A stretch of 64,000 nt of DNA from Jiangella ureilytica (GCF_004348545.1 NZ_SMKL01000015.1:39225-103224), one strand, 5' to 3'; counted from the first letter of the stretch, positions 35,348 through 44,215 are shown. The notes: generated by a model not told the origin, from the letters alone. Numbers and translations: made by a program.

Positions 35348-37042
35348 GTGACCGGAGTACGCATCCCCCGCCGCATGCGCACCGAAGAGCCCGGCTGGAC
35401 GGTGTCGGCTGACGTCGTCGTGGTCGGCAGCGGCATCGCGGGACTCACCACGGCGCTCGAGGCGCGCAAGGCCGGCCGGGTCCTGCTCGTGACGAAGACC
35501 CGGCTCGCCGACAGCGCCACGGCGTGGGCGCAGGGTGGCATCGCCGCGGCGCTCGGACCCGGGGACAGCCCTGAGCAGCACCTGCACGACACCCTCGTCG
35601 CGGGCGTCGGGCTGTGCGACGAGGCCGCCGTCCGCACGCTGGTCACCGAGGGCCCGCGGCGGGTCCGCGAGCTGGTCGAGCTGGGCGCGGCGTTCGAGCT
35701 CACCCCCAACGGCGACATCGCACTGACCCGCGAGGGCGGCCACCACCGCGACCGCATCGCGCACTCCGGCGGCGACCAGACCGGCAAGGAGATCTCGCGA
35801 GCGCTGCTCGACGCGCTGGCCGCGGTCCGCGAGGACCCGCAGATCGAGGTGGTCGAGCACGCGCTGGTCACCGACATCCTCACCGACGCCGCGGGCCGGG
35901 CCTGCGGCGTCGTCCTGCACGTCATCGGCGAGGGGCGGCAGAGCGGCGTCGGTGCGGCGCTCGGCCGGGCCGTCGTCCTGGCCACCGGCGGGCTCGGCCA
36001 GGTCTACGCGTCGACCACCAACCCGCCGGTCTCGACCGGCGACGGCGTCGCGGCCGCGCTGCGGGCCGGTGCCGAGGTGGCCGACCTCGAATTCGTCCAG
36101 TTCCACCCGACGGTGCTCTGGCTCGGCCGCTCGGCCAAGGGGCAGCAGCCGCTCATCTCCGAGGCGGTGCGCGGCGAGGGCGCCGTCCTGCGCGACGTCG
36201 AGGGCCGCCGGTTCATGAAGGGCCGGCACGAGCTGGCGGAGCTCGCCCCGCGCGACGTCGTCGCCAAGGGCGTCATGACCGCCATGGCCGAGACCGGAGC
36301 CGAGCACGTCTGGCTCGACGCCCGGCACCTCGGCGGGAGGTTCCTCGAGGAGCGGTTCCCGACCATCGTCGCGCGCTGCCGCTCCTACGGCATCGACCCC
36401 GCCACCGACCTCGTCCCCGTCGCGCCGGCCCAGCACTACGCCAGCGGCGGCGTGCGCACCGACCGGCGCGGCCGCACCAGCGTGCCCGGCCTGTACGCGT
36501 GCGGCGAGGTCTCCTGCACCGGCGTCCACGGCGCCAACCGGCTGGCCTCGAACTCGCTGCTCGAAGGGCTGGTCTGGGGTCACCGCATCGCCGAGGACCT
36601 CGCGTCGTCGCTCGACGACGCCCACCCCGGCGACCCCGTCGAGCGCGAAGGGCCGGTCGGCCTGCTCGACGCCGACGCGCGCCCGTTCGTGCAGTCGGCC
36701 ATGACGGCCGGCGCCGGCGTGCTGCGGTCCGAGGCGTCGCTGACGACGCTGGCGGCCCGGCTGGCCGGCCTCGCGGCCGAGCCGCTGAGCGACGGAATGA
36801 CGCCGGATTCCTGGGAGACGACGAATCTGCACTCTGTGGCGGTTACGCTCGGTCGGCATGCCGCCCTGCGGGAAGAGACGCGAGGCGGCCATTGGCGTGA
36901 GGACTTCGCCGACCGGGACGACACCCGCTGGCGCGGCCACCTGGTCAGCGTCGTGGACCCGGACGGCGTGCTCACGACGACGTATGAGCCCCGGAGGGTG
37001 ATGCAGAACCGACGAGCGACGGGGGACCGGAGGTCCCCCTGA
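35348..37042 (+). CDS. nadB: L-aspartate oxidase
   Basis: A 564-residue FAD enzyme that oxidises L-aspartate to iminoaspartate, the first step of NAD synthesis. VVVGSGIAGLTTALEARKAG binds FAD; TAWAQGGIAAAL, EGGHHRDRIAHSGGDQTGKE (substrate site), LATGGLGQVYASTTNP, QFHPTVLW, APAQHYASGGVRTD and the C-terminal FAD motif VHGANRLASNSLLEGLVWG follow. The C-terminal extension is basic. nadA, the quinolinate synthase that would use iminoaspartate, is not in this cluster; nadC is the next gene. Confidence 0.96.
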   Translation: MTGVRIPRRMRTEEPGWTVSADVVVVGSGIAGLTTALEARKAGRVLLVTKTRLADSATAWAQGGIAAALGPGDSPEQHLHDTLVAGVGLCDEAAVRTLVTEGPRRVRELVELGAAFELTPNGDIALTREGGHHRDRIAHSGGDQTGKEISRALLDALAAVREDPQIEVVEHALVTDILTDAAGRACGVVLHVIGEGRQSGVGAALGRAVVLATGGLGQVYASTTNPPVSTGDGVAAALRAGAEVADLEFVQFHPTVLWLGRSAKGQQPLISEAVRGEGAVLRDVEGRRFMKGRHELAELAPRDVVAKGVMTAMAETGAEHVWLDARHLGGRFLEERFPTIVARCRSYGIDPATDLVPVAPAQHYASGGVRTDRRGRTSVPGLYACGEVSCTGVHGANRLASNSLLEGLVWGHRIAEDLASSLDDAHPGDPVEREGPVGLLDADARPFVQSAMTAGAGVLRSEASLTTLAARLAGLAAEPLSDGMTPDSWETTNLHSVAVTLGRHAALREETRGGHWREDFADRDDTRWRGHLVSVVDPDGVLTTTYEPRRVMQNRRATGDRRSP

Positions 37043-37126
37043 GTCCTCGGTCCGGGCCGATGTCGACCGGAGAGGGCTCGTGCTCTCTGCATCACCGGAC
37101 GTCGAATGAGACATGAAGGAGTAGCG

Positions 37127-38017
37127 ATGAGTCTGCCCGAGCCCGTGACACTCGCCTTGCGCGAGGCGGGTCTCGATCCCCGATACGTCGAGGACCTCGT
37201 CCGCGCCACGTTGGAGGAGGACCTGGGCGGCGGAGAGGACGTCACCACCACCGCGACCGTGCCCGCCGACCAGCACGCCGTCGCCGTGCTCGGCTCGCGC
37301 GAGTCCGGTGTCCTCGCCGGCCTGCCGGTGGCCGAGGCCGTCTTCGCGGCCACCGACCCCGGTGTCGAGGCCGAGCGGCACGTCGCCGACGGCGCCGAGC
37401 TCCGCGCCGGGTCCAAGGTGCTGACGGTGCACGGCCGCACCCGCCAGCTGCTGCTGGCCGAGCGCACCGCGCTCAACCTGGCCTGCCGGCTGTCCGGCAT
37501 CGCCACCGCCACCCGGTCCTGGGTCGACGCGCTGGCCGGCACCCACGCCGCCGTCCGCGACACCCGCAAGACCACACCGCTGCTGCGCCCGCTGGAGAAG
37601 TACGCGGTGCGGCTGGGCGGCGGGGTCAACCACCGGTCCACGCTGGCGGAGTCGGCGCTGATCAAGGACAACCACATCGCGGCGGCCGGCGGCATCACCG
37701 CGGCGTACCAGGCGGTCAAGCGGGCCTACCCGGACATCGAGGTCGAGGTCGAGGTCGACGACCTCGACGGCGCCGCCGAGGCGGTCGAGGCCGGCGCCGA
37801 CCTGGTGCTGCTCGACAACTTCAGCGTCGACGACGTGCTCGAGGCCGTGAAGCTGGTCGACGGCCGGGCCCGGCTCGAGGTCAGCGGCGGGCTGACGCTG
37901 GCTCAGGCCGGCGCCTTCGCCGCCACCGGCGTCGACTACCTGTCCACCGGCGCCCTGACCCACTCGGTCCGCTCACTGGACCTCGGCCTCGACATGGTCG
38001 CCGTCGAGGGACACTGA
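37127..38017 (+). CDS. nadC: Nicotinate-nucleotide pyrophosphorylase (carboxylating)
   Basis: A 296-residue quinolinate phosphoribosyltransferase, which makes nicotinate mononucleotide from quinolinate and PRPP with loss of CO2. ALEEDLGGG-like start (ATLEEDLGGGEDVTT), LNLACRLSGIATATR, DTRKTTPLLRPLEKYAV with the Lys/Arg that hold quinolinate, NHRSTLAESALIKDNHI, and EVEVDDLDGAAEAVEAGAD are typical. The ATG at 37127 follows a GAAGGAG ribosome site; an upstream in-frame ATG at 37106 is less likely. coaX starts 5 bases after its stop. Confidence 0.96.
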   Translation: MSLPEPVTLALREAGLDPRYVEDLVRATLEEDLGGGEDVTTTATVPADQHAVAVLGSRESGVLAGLPVAEAVFAATDPGVEAERHVADGAELRAGSKVLTVHGRTRQLLLAERTALNLACRLSGIATATRSWVDALAGTHAAVRDTRKTTPLLRPLEKYAVRLGGGVNHRSTLAESALIKDNHIAAAGGITAAYQAVKRAYPDIEVEVEVDDLDGAAEAVEAGADLVLLDNFSVDDVLEAVKLVDGRARLEVSGGLTLAQAGAFAATGVDYLSTGALTHSVRSLDLGLDMVAVEGH

Positions 38018-38022
38018 TCCGC

Positions 38023-38802
38023 ATGCTGCTGGCGATCGACGTCGGTAACACCGAGACCGTCATCGGGCTGCTCGACGGCCTCGAGGTGCGGCACCACTGG
38101 CGGGTGGCCACCGTGGCCACCCGCACCACCGACGAGATCATGGCACTGCTGCGCGGGTTGTTCGCGGGGACCGACGAGACGATCGACGGCGTCGCCATCT
38201 GCTCGACGGTCCCCGTGGTGCAGCGCGAGATGCGCTGGCTCACGCAGCGCTACTACGCCGACGTGCCGGCGCTGCTGGTCGAGCCGGGCGTCAAGACCGG
38301 CGTGCCGATCCTCACCGACAACCCGCGCGAGGTCGGCACCGACCGCATCGTCAACGCGCTGGCCGCCATGCACCGGTACGGCACCGGGCGGCCGTGCATC
38401 ATCGTCGACTTCGGCACCGCGACCACGTTCGACGTCGTCTCGGCGCGCGGCGAGTACATCGGCGGCGCCATCGCCCCCGGCATCGACGTGTCGCTCGAGG
38501 CGCTGCGCAACGCGGCGGCCCAGCTGCGCCGGGTCGAACTGGTCCGGCCCCGGTCGGTCATCGCCAGGAACACGGTCGAGGCGCTGCAGTCCGGGGCGCT
38601 GTACGGCTTCAGCGCCCAGGTCGACGGCGTGGTCACCCGCATGGCCACCGAGCTCGGGGTCGGGCTCGACGGTGTGACGGTGCTGGCCACCGGCGGGCTG
38701 GCGCCGCTGGTGCTGGACGAGTCGTCGACCATCCAGCACCACGAGCCCTGGCTGACGCTCATGGGCCTGCGGCTGGTGTTCGACCGCAACCACCCGGCCT
38801 GA
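38023..38802 (+). CDS. coaX: Type III pantothenate kinase
   Basis: A 259-residue kinase of the ASKHA fold that phosphorylates pantothenate, the first committed step to CoA. LLAIDVGNTETVIGLLDG (phosphate 1), ICSTVPVV, the pantothenate site GTDRIVNALAA and CIIVDFGTATTFDVVSARGE (phosphate 2) plus VLATGGLAPL are clear. It follows nadC by 5 bases, so the four cofactor genes from panC onward probably share transcription. A convergent sigma factor gene ends 21 bases further on. Confidence 0.96.
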   Translation: MLLAIDVGNTETVIGLLDGLEVRHHWRVATVATRTTDEIMALLRGLFAGTDETIDGVAICSTVPVVQREMRWLTQRYYADVPALLVEPGVKTGVPILTDNPREVGTDRIVNALAAMHRYGTGRPCIIVDFGTATTFDVVSARGEYIGGAIAPGIDVSLEALRNAAAQLRRVELVRPRSVIARNTVEALQSGALYGFSAQVDGVVTRMATELGVGLDGVTVLATGGLAPLVLDESSTIQHHEPWLTLMGLRLVFDRNHPA

Positions 38803-38823
38803 CGGCTCCGGGACGGCCGGCGG

Positions 38824-39735
38824 TCAGCCGCGCCCGGCCAGGTGCGCGTTGAGGTCGCCCACCGGGCCCAGGTGCTGCAGCTTGTCGGGATTGATCTGGT
38901 TGTGCACGCCCGCGATGCGGCCGTCGTCGGCGATGGTCAGCGACAGCACGCCCAGGACGCCGTCGTCGCCGGCCACGCGGATGCCGGGCTGGCCGTTCAC
39001 CGTCACCGGCTCGATCAGCAGGCCCATCGCGGCGCCGGTGCGGCCGAGGCCGGCCAGGAACCGGGCCACCTGCAGCGCGCCGACCAGCGGGTGGCGCACC
39101 GCCGCGGTCTTGCCGCCGCCGTCGCCGTGGAACACGACGTCCTCGGCGAGCAGCCGCTCCAGCGCGCCGACGTCGCCGTCGTTCAGGGCGGCGAAGAACG
39201 AGCGGGCCAGCTCGTCGCGGCGGTCGCGCGACGGCTCGAACCGCGGCCGCCGCTCGTCGATGTGCTTGCGGGCCCGGGCCATGAGCTGCCGGCAGTTCGC
39301 CTCGCTCCGCTCGACCACCGCGGCGATCTCGTCGTAGCCGTACCCGAACACCTCGCGCAGCAGGAACACCGCCCGCTCGACCGGTGACAGCGTCTCGAGC
39401 ACCACGAGGAACGCCGTCGACAGCGTCTCGGTCTCCTCGACCCGCCGGGCGGGGTCGTCGTCGACGGCGAGCAGCGGCTCGGGCAGCCACGGTCCGACGT
39501 AGCGCTCGCGCCGGAGCCGGGCCGAGCGCAGCGCGTCGATGGCCAGGCGGGTGGTGACGGTGGTGGCGTAGGCCTCGGGGTTGTCCGCCCGGGTGCCCGA
39601 CTCCGACGCGTGGTGCATGCGCAGGAACGCCTCCTGCACGACGTCCTCGGCCTCGCTCACACTGCCGAGCATGCGGTAGGCCACCGAGAACATCAGCGGC
39701 CGCAGGTCGTCGTGGGTGGTCGTGACGTCGGTCAC
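38824..39735 (-). CDS. ECF41-family RNA polymerase sigma factor
   Basis: A 303-residue sigma factor. Region 2 (about 10-80) has MFSVAYRMLGSVSEAEDVVQ, and region 4 (about 110-165) has LETLSPVERAVFLLREVFGY. The long C-terminal SnoaL-like domain contains the ECF41 hallmarks HGDGGGKTAAVRHP and HNQINPDKLQHL. In this family the fused domain, not an anti-sigma factor, regulates activity. The start is the GTG at 39733-39735. The divergent epimerase gene, preceded by a matching promoter, is its predicted target. Confidence 0.93.
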   Translation of the reverse strand: MTDVTTTHDDLRPLMFSVAYRMLGSVSEAEDVVQEAFLRMHHASESGTRADNPEAYATTVTTRLAIDALRSARLRRERYVGPWLPEPLLAVDDDPARRVEETETLSTAFLVVLETLSPVERAVFLLREVFGYGYDEIAAVVERSEANCRQLMARARKHIDERRPRFEPSRDRRDELARSFFAALNDGDVGALERLLAEDVVFHGDGGGKTAAVRHPLVGALQVARFLAGLGRTGAAMGLLIEPVTVNGQPGIRVAGDDGVLGVLSLTIADDGRIAGVHNQINPDKLQHLGPVGDLNAHLAGRG

Positions 39736-39745
39736 CTTCCGATCG

Positions 39746-39772
39746 TGTCACAGGACGCCGAACCGCCTCGTC
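39746..39772 (+). promoter_or_regulatory. ECF41-type promoter for the epimerase gene
   Basis: TGTCACA at 39746-39752, exactly 16 bases, then CGTC at 39769-39772. This matches the ECF41 target promoter as I recall it (TGTCACA, 16-base spacer, CGTC). It lies between the sigma gene and the divergent epimerase and points to the epimerase, whose ATG is 32 bases downstream. Confidence 0.82.
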
Positions 39773-39804
39773 GGAGGGGCGAGACAGGAGAAGAGGAGGC
39801 GGAC

Positions 39805-40740
39805 ATGCGAGTGTTCCTGGCAGGAGCGACCGGCGCCGTCGGACGGTCCCTGGTCCCGATGCTGGTCCAGGCCGGCCACGACGTGGTCGGCAGCACCCGG
39901 TCGGCCGCGAAGACGGCCGGTCTACGCGCGGCCGGCGCCGAGGGCGTCGTGATGGACGGGCTCGACGCCGGCAGCGTCATGGCCGCGGTCCGTGCGGCCC
40001 GGCCCGACGTCGTCGTGCACCAGCAGACCGCGCTGAGCGCCGGGATGGGCGACATGCGGAGGTTCGACCAGGGGTTCGCGGTCACCAACCGGCTGCGCAC
40101 CGAGGGCACCGACCACCTGATGGCCGCGGCCCTGGCCGTGGGGGCGACCCGGTTCGTCGCACAGAGCTTCACCGGCTGGCCCAACGCCCGCAGCGGCGGA
40201 CCGGTGAAGACCGAGGACGACCCGCTGGAGCCGAACCCGCCGGCCGCGTGCCGCGAGTCGCTGCGCGCCATCTCCCACGTGGAGCGGGTCACGACCAGCA
40301 CACCCGGCATCGACGGGCTGGCGCTGCGCTACGGCGGCTTCTACGGCCGCGGCACCGGTCTGACCGGCGACGAGGTCCCCGGCCTGCTGCGCAAGCGGCG
40401 CTTCCCGATCGTCGGCGGCGGCACCGCGGTGTGGTCCGTCGTCCACATCGACGACGCCGCGCGGGCCACGCTCGCGGCGGTCGAGGGCGGCGCGGCCGGC
40501 GTGTACAACATCGTCGACGACGATCCCGCGCCGGCCGCGGAGGTCATCACCGAGCTGGCCGCCGCCATCGGCGCGAAGCCGCCGCGCCGCATTCCGGCCT
40601 GGCTGGCCAAGCCGCTGATCGGCGAGTTCGGCGTGACGTTCATGACGACACTGCGCGGATCGTCCAACGCCAAGGCCCGGCGCGAGCTGGGCTGGAAGCC
40701 GGACCACCCGAGCTGGCGGCAGGGCTTCTACGATCGGTGA
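39805..40740 (+). CDS. NAD(P)-dependent epimerase/dehydratase, probable ECF41 target
   Basis: A 311-residue extended SDR. The cofactor motif GATGAVGR is at residues 7-14, and VVHQQTALSAGMGDM, ALRYGGFYGRGTG, WSVVHIDDAARATL and YNIVDDDPAP follow the family layout. The normal YxxxK pair is not obvious (LRYGGFYG occupies the Tyr region), as in atypical SDRs. ECF41 sigma factors usually neighbour a COE gene (carboxymuconolactone decarboxylase, oxidoreductase or epimerase); this is the epimerase kind. A GAGGAGG ribosome site precedes the ATG. Confidence 0.88.
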   Translation: MRVFLAGATGAVGRSLVPMLVQAGHDVVGSTRSAAKTAGLRAAGAEGVVMDGLDAGSVMAAVRAARPDVVVHQQTALSAGMGDMRRFDQGFAVTNRLRTEGTDHLMAAALAVGATRFVAQSFTGWPNARSGGPVKTEDDPLEPNPPAACRESLRAISHVERVTTSTPGIDGLALRYGGFYGRGTGLTGDEVPGLLRKRRFPIVGGGTAVWSVVHIDDAARATLAAVEGGAAGVYNIVDDDPAPAAEVITELAAAIGAKPPRRIPAWLAKPLIGEFGVTFMTTLRGSSNAKARRELGWKPDHPSWRQGFYDR

Positions 40741-41657
40741 CCGTGACGGCGACCTACGGCTACGACGAGGCGGCGCTGCTGCGGGTCGGCGCGCCGCCCG
40801 AGCCGCCGGGGTTCGCGGCGTTCTGGTCCGGATCGCACGCCCGCGCCCGCGCGGTCGACCCGGCACCCGTGGTGCTGGGCTCCGGCCCGGGTGGGGTGCT
40901 CGACGTCGAGTTCACCTCGCTCGACGGCGTCCGCCTGGGCGGGTGGCTGGTGCGGCCCGACGGCCCGGTGGAGCTGGCGCTCGTGGTCGGGCACGGCTAC
41001 GGCGGCCGCGACGGGCCCGAGCTCGACCTGGTCCCCGACGGGGCCGCTGCGCTGTTCACGGCGTTCCGCGGGCTGCCCGACCGCGGCCTGGTGCCGGGCA
41101 TCCCGGCGGGCGCGGCCGAACACGTGCTGCACGGCATCGGCTCCGTCGAGACCTACGTGCACGGCGGGTGCGCCGCCGATCTGTGGTGCGCGGCGTCGGC
41201 GCTGCTCGCCCTGCTGCCGGCGCCGCCCGCGCGGCTGGCCTACCTCGGCGGGAGCTTCGGCGGCGGCATCGGCGCGCTGGCGCTGCCATGGGACGAGCGG
41301 TTCGCGGCCGCCGTGCTGCACGTGCCGAGCTTCGGCAACCACGACCTGCGGCTGACCATGCGGTGCGAGGGCAGCGGCGAGGCGGTGCGCCGGCACGTGG
41401 CCGCACACCCGGAGGCCCGCGAGGTCCTGCGGTTCTTCGACGCCGCGACGGCGGCCGCACGCATGACGATCCCCACACTGGTGGCGCCCGCGCTCGCCGA
41501 CGCCGTCGTGCCACCGCCGGGCCAGTTCGCCGTCCACAACGCGCTGCGCGGCCCGGCGGAGCTGGTCGTCCTGGGCTCCGGGCACGCCGACGGACCCGCC
41601 GCCGAGGCGGACCACGACCGCTACGTCGCCGCGGCCCGGGCGTTCCTCACCCGGTGA
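40737..41657 (+). CDS. Acetylxylan esterase/cephalosporin C deacetylase family protein
   Basis: A 306-residue alpha/beta-hydrolase of the AXE1 family: the N-terminal PEPPGFAAFWSG segment, DVEFTSLDGVRLGGWLVRP, VVGHGYGGRDGPEL, the nucleophile loop YLGGSFGGGIGAL (Ser about 181), the acid in APALADAVVPPPGQFAVHNA and the C-terminal GSGHAD His. It probably removes acetyl groups from sugars or small molecules. The GTG overlaps the epimerase stop (GTGA); a second GTG at 40743 is possible. It may belong to the ECF41 target operon. Confidence 0.85.
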   Translation: MTVTATYGYDEAALLRVGAPPEPPGFAAFWSGSHARARAVDPAPVVLGSGPGGVLDVEFTSLDGVRLGGWLVRPDGPVELALVVGHGYGGRDGPELDLVPDGAAALFTAFRGLPDRGLVPGIPAGAAEHVLHGIGSVETYVHGGCAADLWCAASALLALLPAPPARLAYLGGSFGGGIGALALPWDERFAAAVLHVPSFGNHDLRLTMRCEGSGEAVRRHVAAHPEAREVLRFFDAATAAARMTIPTLVAPALADAVVPPPGQFAVHNALRGPAELVVLGSGHADGPAAEADHDRYVAAARAFLTR

Positions 41658-41660
41658 GCG

Positions 41661-41996
41661 TCAGTCGCGGCCGGGGTCGGGACTGTGCTCGACGAACGAC
41701 CAGCCGTTCGCCTCGATGGCCCGGTGGGCCGGGCCGCTCAGCGCGGCGAACGACACCTCGAACCCCGACCGCCGGCCGCGGGACGACAGCTCGCGCAGGA
41801 ACCCGATGGCCGAGTCGGTCATGCCGGTGACGCGATGCATGTCGACGACCACGTGATCGAGAGCGTTGAGCTGTTCGAGCCGGTCGACCTCTTCGACCGC
41901 CGCGCCGAACTCGTCGTCGGGATCGGTGCCGACGTCACCGGAGAGGAACACGACGATCTCGCGGGCACCACGGTCGACGACCTGCACTGTGCTCAT
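41661..41996 (-). CDS. STAS domain protein (anti-sigma factor antagonist-like)
   Basis: A 111-residue single-domain protein. IVVFLSGDVG, a helix EFGAAVEEVDRLEQLNALDH, VVVDMHRVTGMTDSAIGFLREL and FAALSGPAHRAIE follow the STAS fold. The Ser-equivalent at the phosphorylation loop is in MTDSAIG. Such proteins relieve anti-sigma factors or relay stress signals. An AGGAGG site sits 8 bases before the ATG at 41994-41996. No partner kinase gene is adjacent. Confidence 0.85.
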   Translation of the reverse strand: MSTVQVVDRGAREIVVFLSGDVGTDPDDEFGAAVEEVDRLEQLNALDHVVVDMHRVTGMTDSAIGFLRELSSRGRRSGFEVSFAALSGPAHRAIEANGWSFVEHSPDPGRD

Positions 41997-42089
41997 CGAC
42001 CTCACCTCCTGCCGAACAGTGTGATCGCCGTCGTACCCACCGGCAAGCAAGAGGCGCCTGCCCATGACAAACGCTGAAGCCGCACGGCC

Positions 42090-42095
42090 TAGGCT
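42090..42095 (+). promoter_or_regulatory. -10 box TAGGCT for lysS
   Basis: TAGGCT is 8 bases before the ATG at 42104, which suggests a leaderless lysS transcript and rules against an in-frame TTG at 42095 inside the box. Confidence 0.55.
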
Positions 42096-42103
42096 TGTCC
42101 CCC

Positions 42104-43597
42104 ATGAGTGGACTGCCGCCGGCCGATCAGGATTTGCCCGAGCAGATGCGCATCCGGCGCGAGAAGCGTGCGGAGTTGCTGGCCTCGGGGGAGCCGCCGT
42201 ATCGTCTCGGATTCCCGCGCAGCCACACGTTCGAGGCGTTGCGGGCGGCTTATCCCGACTTGGCCCCGGGTGCCGAAACCGGTGACCGCGCGTCGGTCGC
42301 CGGCCGAGTGATCTTCCTGCGCAACACCGGGAAACTCTGTTTCGCCCGGCTGCGCGAAGGCGATGGCGCCGAACTCCAGGTGATGCTGTCGCTCGATCGT
42401 GTCGGCGAGGAGAGTCTGGCGTCGTGGAAGCATCTGGTCGACATCGGCGATCACGTCGGCGTCGAGGGCGAGGTCATCGTCAGTAAGCGCGGTGAGCTGT
42501 CGGTGTCGGCCGGCCGCTGGGCAATGCTTTCCAAGGCGCTGCGGCCGTTGCCGGTCGCGCACAAGGATTTGAATGAGGAAACCCGGGTCCGGCAGCGTTA
42601 CGTCGACCTCGTCGTCAATCCGGCGGCCCGATCCATGGTGCGAACTCGTGCCATCGTCACCCGGTCGGTGCGAGAAACGCTGCACCGCCTCGGCTACATC
42701 GAGGTCGAGACACCCGTTCTGCAGCTCGTGCACGGCGGGGCGACGGCGCGTCCTTTCCACACGCACCTGAATGCCTTCGACATTCCGATGACGTTGCGTA
42801 TCGCCATCGAGCTGTACCTGAAGCGGGCCATCGTGGGCGGCGTCGACAAGGTGTACGAGATCGGCCGCGTATTTCGAAACGAGGGTATCGATTCCACGCA
42901 CAGTCCCGAGTTCACCATGCTCGAGTCCTACGAGGCGTACGGCGACTACGACACCCAGGCCGCGCTGACCCGCGAGATCATCGTCGACGCCGCCCGCGCC
43001 GTCGGCCGGACGGTGGTGCCCGACGGTCGCGGCGGCGAGATCGACCTCGAGGCGCCCTGGCAGCACGTCACCCTGCACGAGGCCGTCTCCCGGGCCGTCG
43101 GCGAGCAGGTCACGGCCGACACCCCGGTCGAGCGGCTGCGCGAGCTGGCCGAGAAGCACGAGGTCGGGCTGGACCCGTCGTGGGGGCACGGCGAGGTCGT
43201 GCTCGAGCTGTTCGAGAAGCTGGCCGAGCACACCTTCATGACCCCGACCTTCGTCCGCGACTATCCGGAGGAGGTCCGCCCGCTGGCCCGGCCGCACCGC
43301 GACGACCCCCGGCTGGCCGAGGCCTGGGACCTCATCATCCGCGGCGTCGAGATGGGGGTCGCGTACTCCGAGCTGGTCGACCCGGTCCTGCAGCGCGAAC
43401 GGCTGACGGCGCAGTCGCTGCGTGCGGCGGCCGGCGACCCCGAGGCCATGCAACTCGACGAGGACTTCCTGCGCGCGCTCGAATACGGCATGCCACCCAC
43501 CGGTGGCATGGGCCTGGGAATCGACCGGTTGATGATCCTGCTCACCGATGCGGGCATTCGCGAGACGATCTTGTTCCCGCTGGTGAAGCCGGAATGA
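42104..43597 (+). CDS. lysS: Lysine--tRNA ligase (class II)
   Basis: A 497-residue lysyl-tRNA synthetase. The OB-fold anticodon domain (about 60-160, VAGRVIFLRNTGKLCFARLR) precedes the class II core, with motif 2 IGRVFRNEGIDSTHSPEFTM, GVEMGVAYSELVDP and motif 3 GMGLGIDRLMILLTD. It matches the stand-alone actinobacterial LysS that neighbours lsr2, not LysX; there are no membrane helices. Codon use is oddly mixed: the first 280 codons use more AT-ending codons than the following 170. The argA gene starts inside its stop codon. Confidence 0.95.
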   Translation: MSGLPPADQDLPEQMRIRREKRAELLASGEPPYRLGFPRSHTFEALRAAYPDLAPGAETGDRASVAGRVIFLRNTGKLCFARLREGDGAELQVMLSLDRVGEESLASWKHLVDIGDHVGVEGEVIVSKRGELSVSAGRWAMLSKALRPLPVAHKDLNEETRVRQRYVDLVVNPAARSMVRTRAIVTRSVRETLHRLGYIEVETPVLQLVHGGATARPFHTHLNAFDIPMTLRIAIELYLKRAIVGGVDKVYEIGRVFRNEGIDSTHSPEFTMLESYEAYGDYDTQAALTREIIVDAARAVGRTVVPDGRGGEIDLEAPWQHVTLHEAVSRAVGEQVTADTPVERLRELAEKHEVGLDPSWGHGEVVLELFEKLAEHTFMTPTFVRDYPEEVRPLARPHRDDPRLAEAWDLIIRGVEMGVAYSELVDPVLQRERLTAQSLRAAAGDPEAMQLDEDFLRALEYGMPPTGGMGLGIDRLMILLTDAGIRETILFPLVKPE

Positions 43598-44184
43598 CGG
43601 CCCCGGCCGAAATCGAGCCGGATCAGCGCTTTCGGGTCAGGCGGGCCCGCACGGCCGATGTGAGGTACATCCGCGGCCTGCTCGACGGATACGCCGCGCG
43701 GCGGATCCTGCTGTCGAAAGAGACCGTCACCCTCTATGAGGACATCCAGGAGTTCTGGGTGGCGGAAACCGTCGCCGATGACGGTGCGCCGGGCACCGTC
43801 ATCGGCTGTGGCGCGTTACACGTCATGTGGGAAGACCTCGCCGAGGTCCGCACCCTGGCCGCCGACCCGGAATGGCGCGGGCGCGGTGTCGGTCATGCCG
43901 TACTGTCGCGATTGCTGGAAGTGGCAGCGGAACTCGGCGTCGTGCGGGTGTTCTGCCTCACCTTCGAGGTCGACTTCTTCGCCCGGCACGGATTCGAGCG
44001 AGTGGAAGGCACACCGGTCGACACCGACGTGTACGCGCAGTTGTTGCGCTCGGCTGACGAAGGGGTCGCCGAGTTCCTCGACCTCGACCGGGTGAAGCCG
44101 AATACTCTGGGTAACGTTCGGATGCTCCGGCTAATGGGTAGCACGCAGCAAATCAGTCGCGACGACTCGCGGCAGATGAATTGA
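43594..44184 (+). CDS. argA: Amino-acid (glutamate) N-acetyltransferase, actinobacterial ArgA type
   Basis: A 196-residue GNAT enzyme. VRRARTADVRYIRGLLDGYA, SKETVTLYEDIQEFWVAE, GCGALHVMWEDLAEVRTLA, the acetyl-CoA loop EWRGRGVGHAVLSRLLEVA, VFCLTFEVDFFARHGFERVE and VAEFLDLDRVKPNTLGNVRM closely follow the mycobacterial ArgA (Rv2747-like) pattern as I recall it. It would make N-acetylglutamate, the entry to arginine synthesis. The last 15 residues are an extra hydrophilic tail. ATG overlaps the lysS stop (ATGA). Confidence 0.87.
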   Translation: MTAPAEIEPDQRFRVRRARTADVRYIRGLLDGYAARRILLSKETVTLYEDIQEFWVAETVADDGAPGTVIGCGALHVMWEDLAEVRTLAADPEWRGRGVGHAVLSRLLEVAAELGVVRVFCLTFEVDFFARHGFERVEGTPVDTDVYAQLLRSADEGVAEFLDLDRVKPNTLGNVRMLRLMGSTQQISRDDSRQMN

Positions 44185-44209
44185 AAATTCCCGTTCCAGA
44201 GCGTAACAA

Positions 44210-44215
44210 TAGGCT
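44210..44215 (+). promoter_or_regulatory. -10 box TAGGCT for lsr2
   Basis: TAGGCT with a TTCCCG-like -35 at 44188-44193 (16-base spacing) would give a leader of about 38 bases ending in an AGGAAGGA ribosome site. Unlike many genes here, lsr2 therefore appears to have a leadered message. Confidence 0.5.

Noticed and set aside
42104..43597. Reading lysS as LysX (lysyl-phosphatidylglycerol synthase fusion)
   Set aside because: The protein is 497 residues, begins with the OB-fold domain and has no membrane helices, so it is plain LysS.
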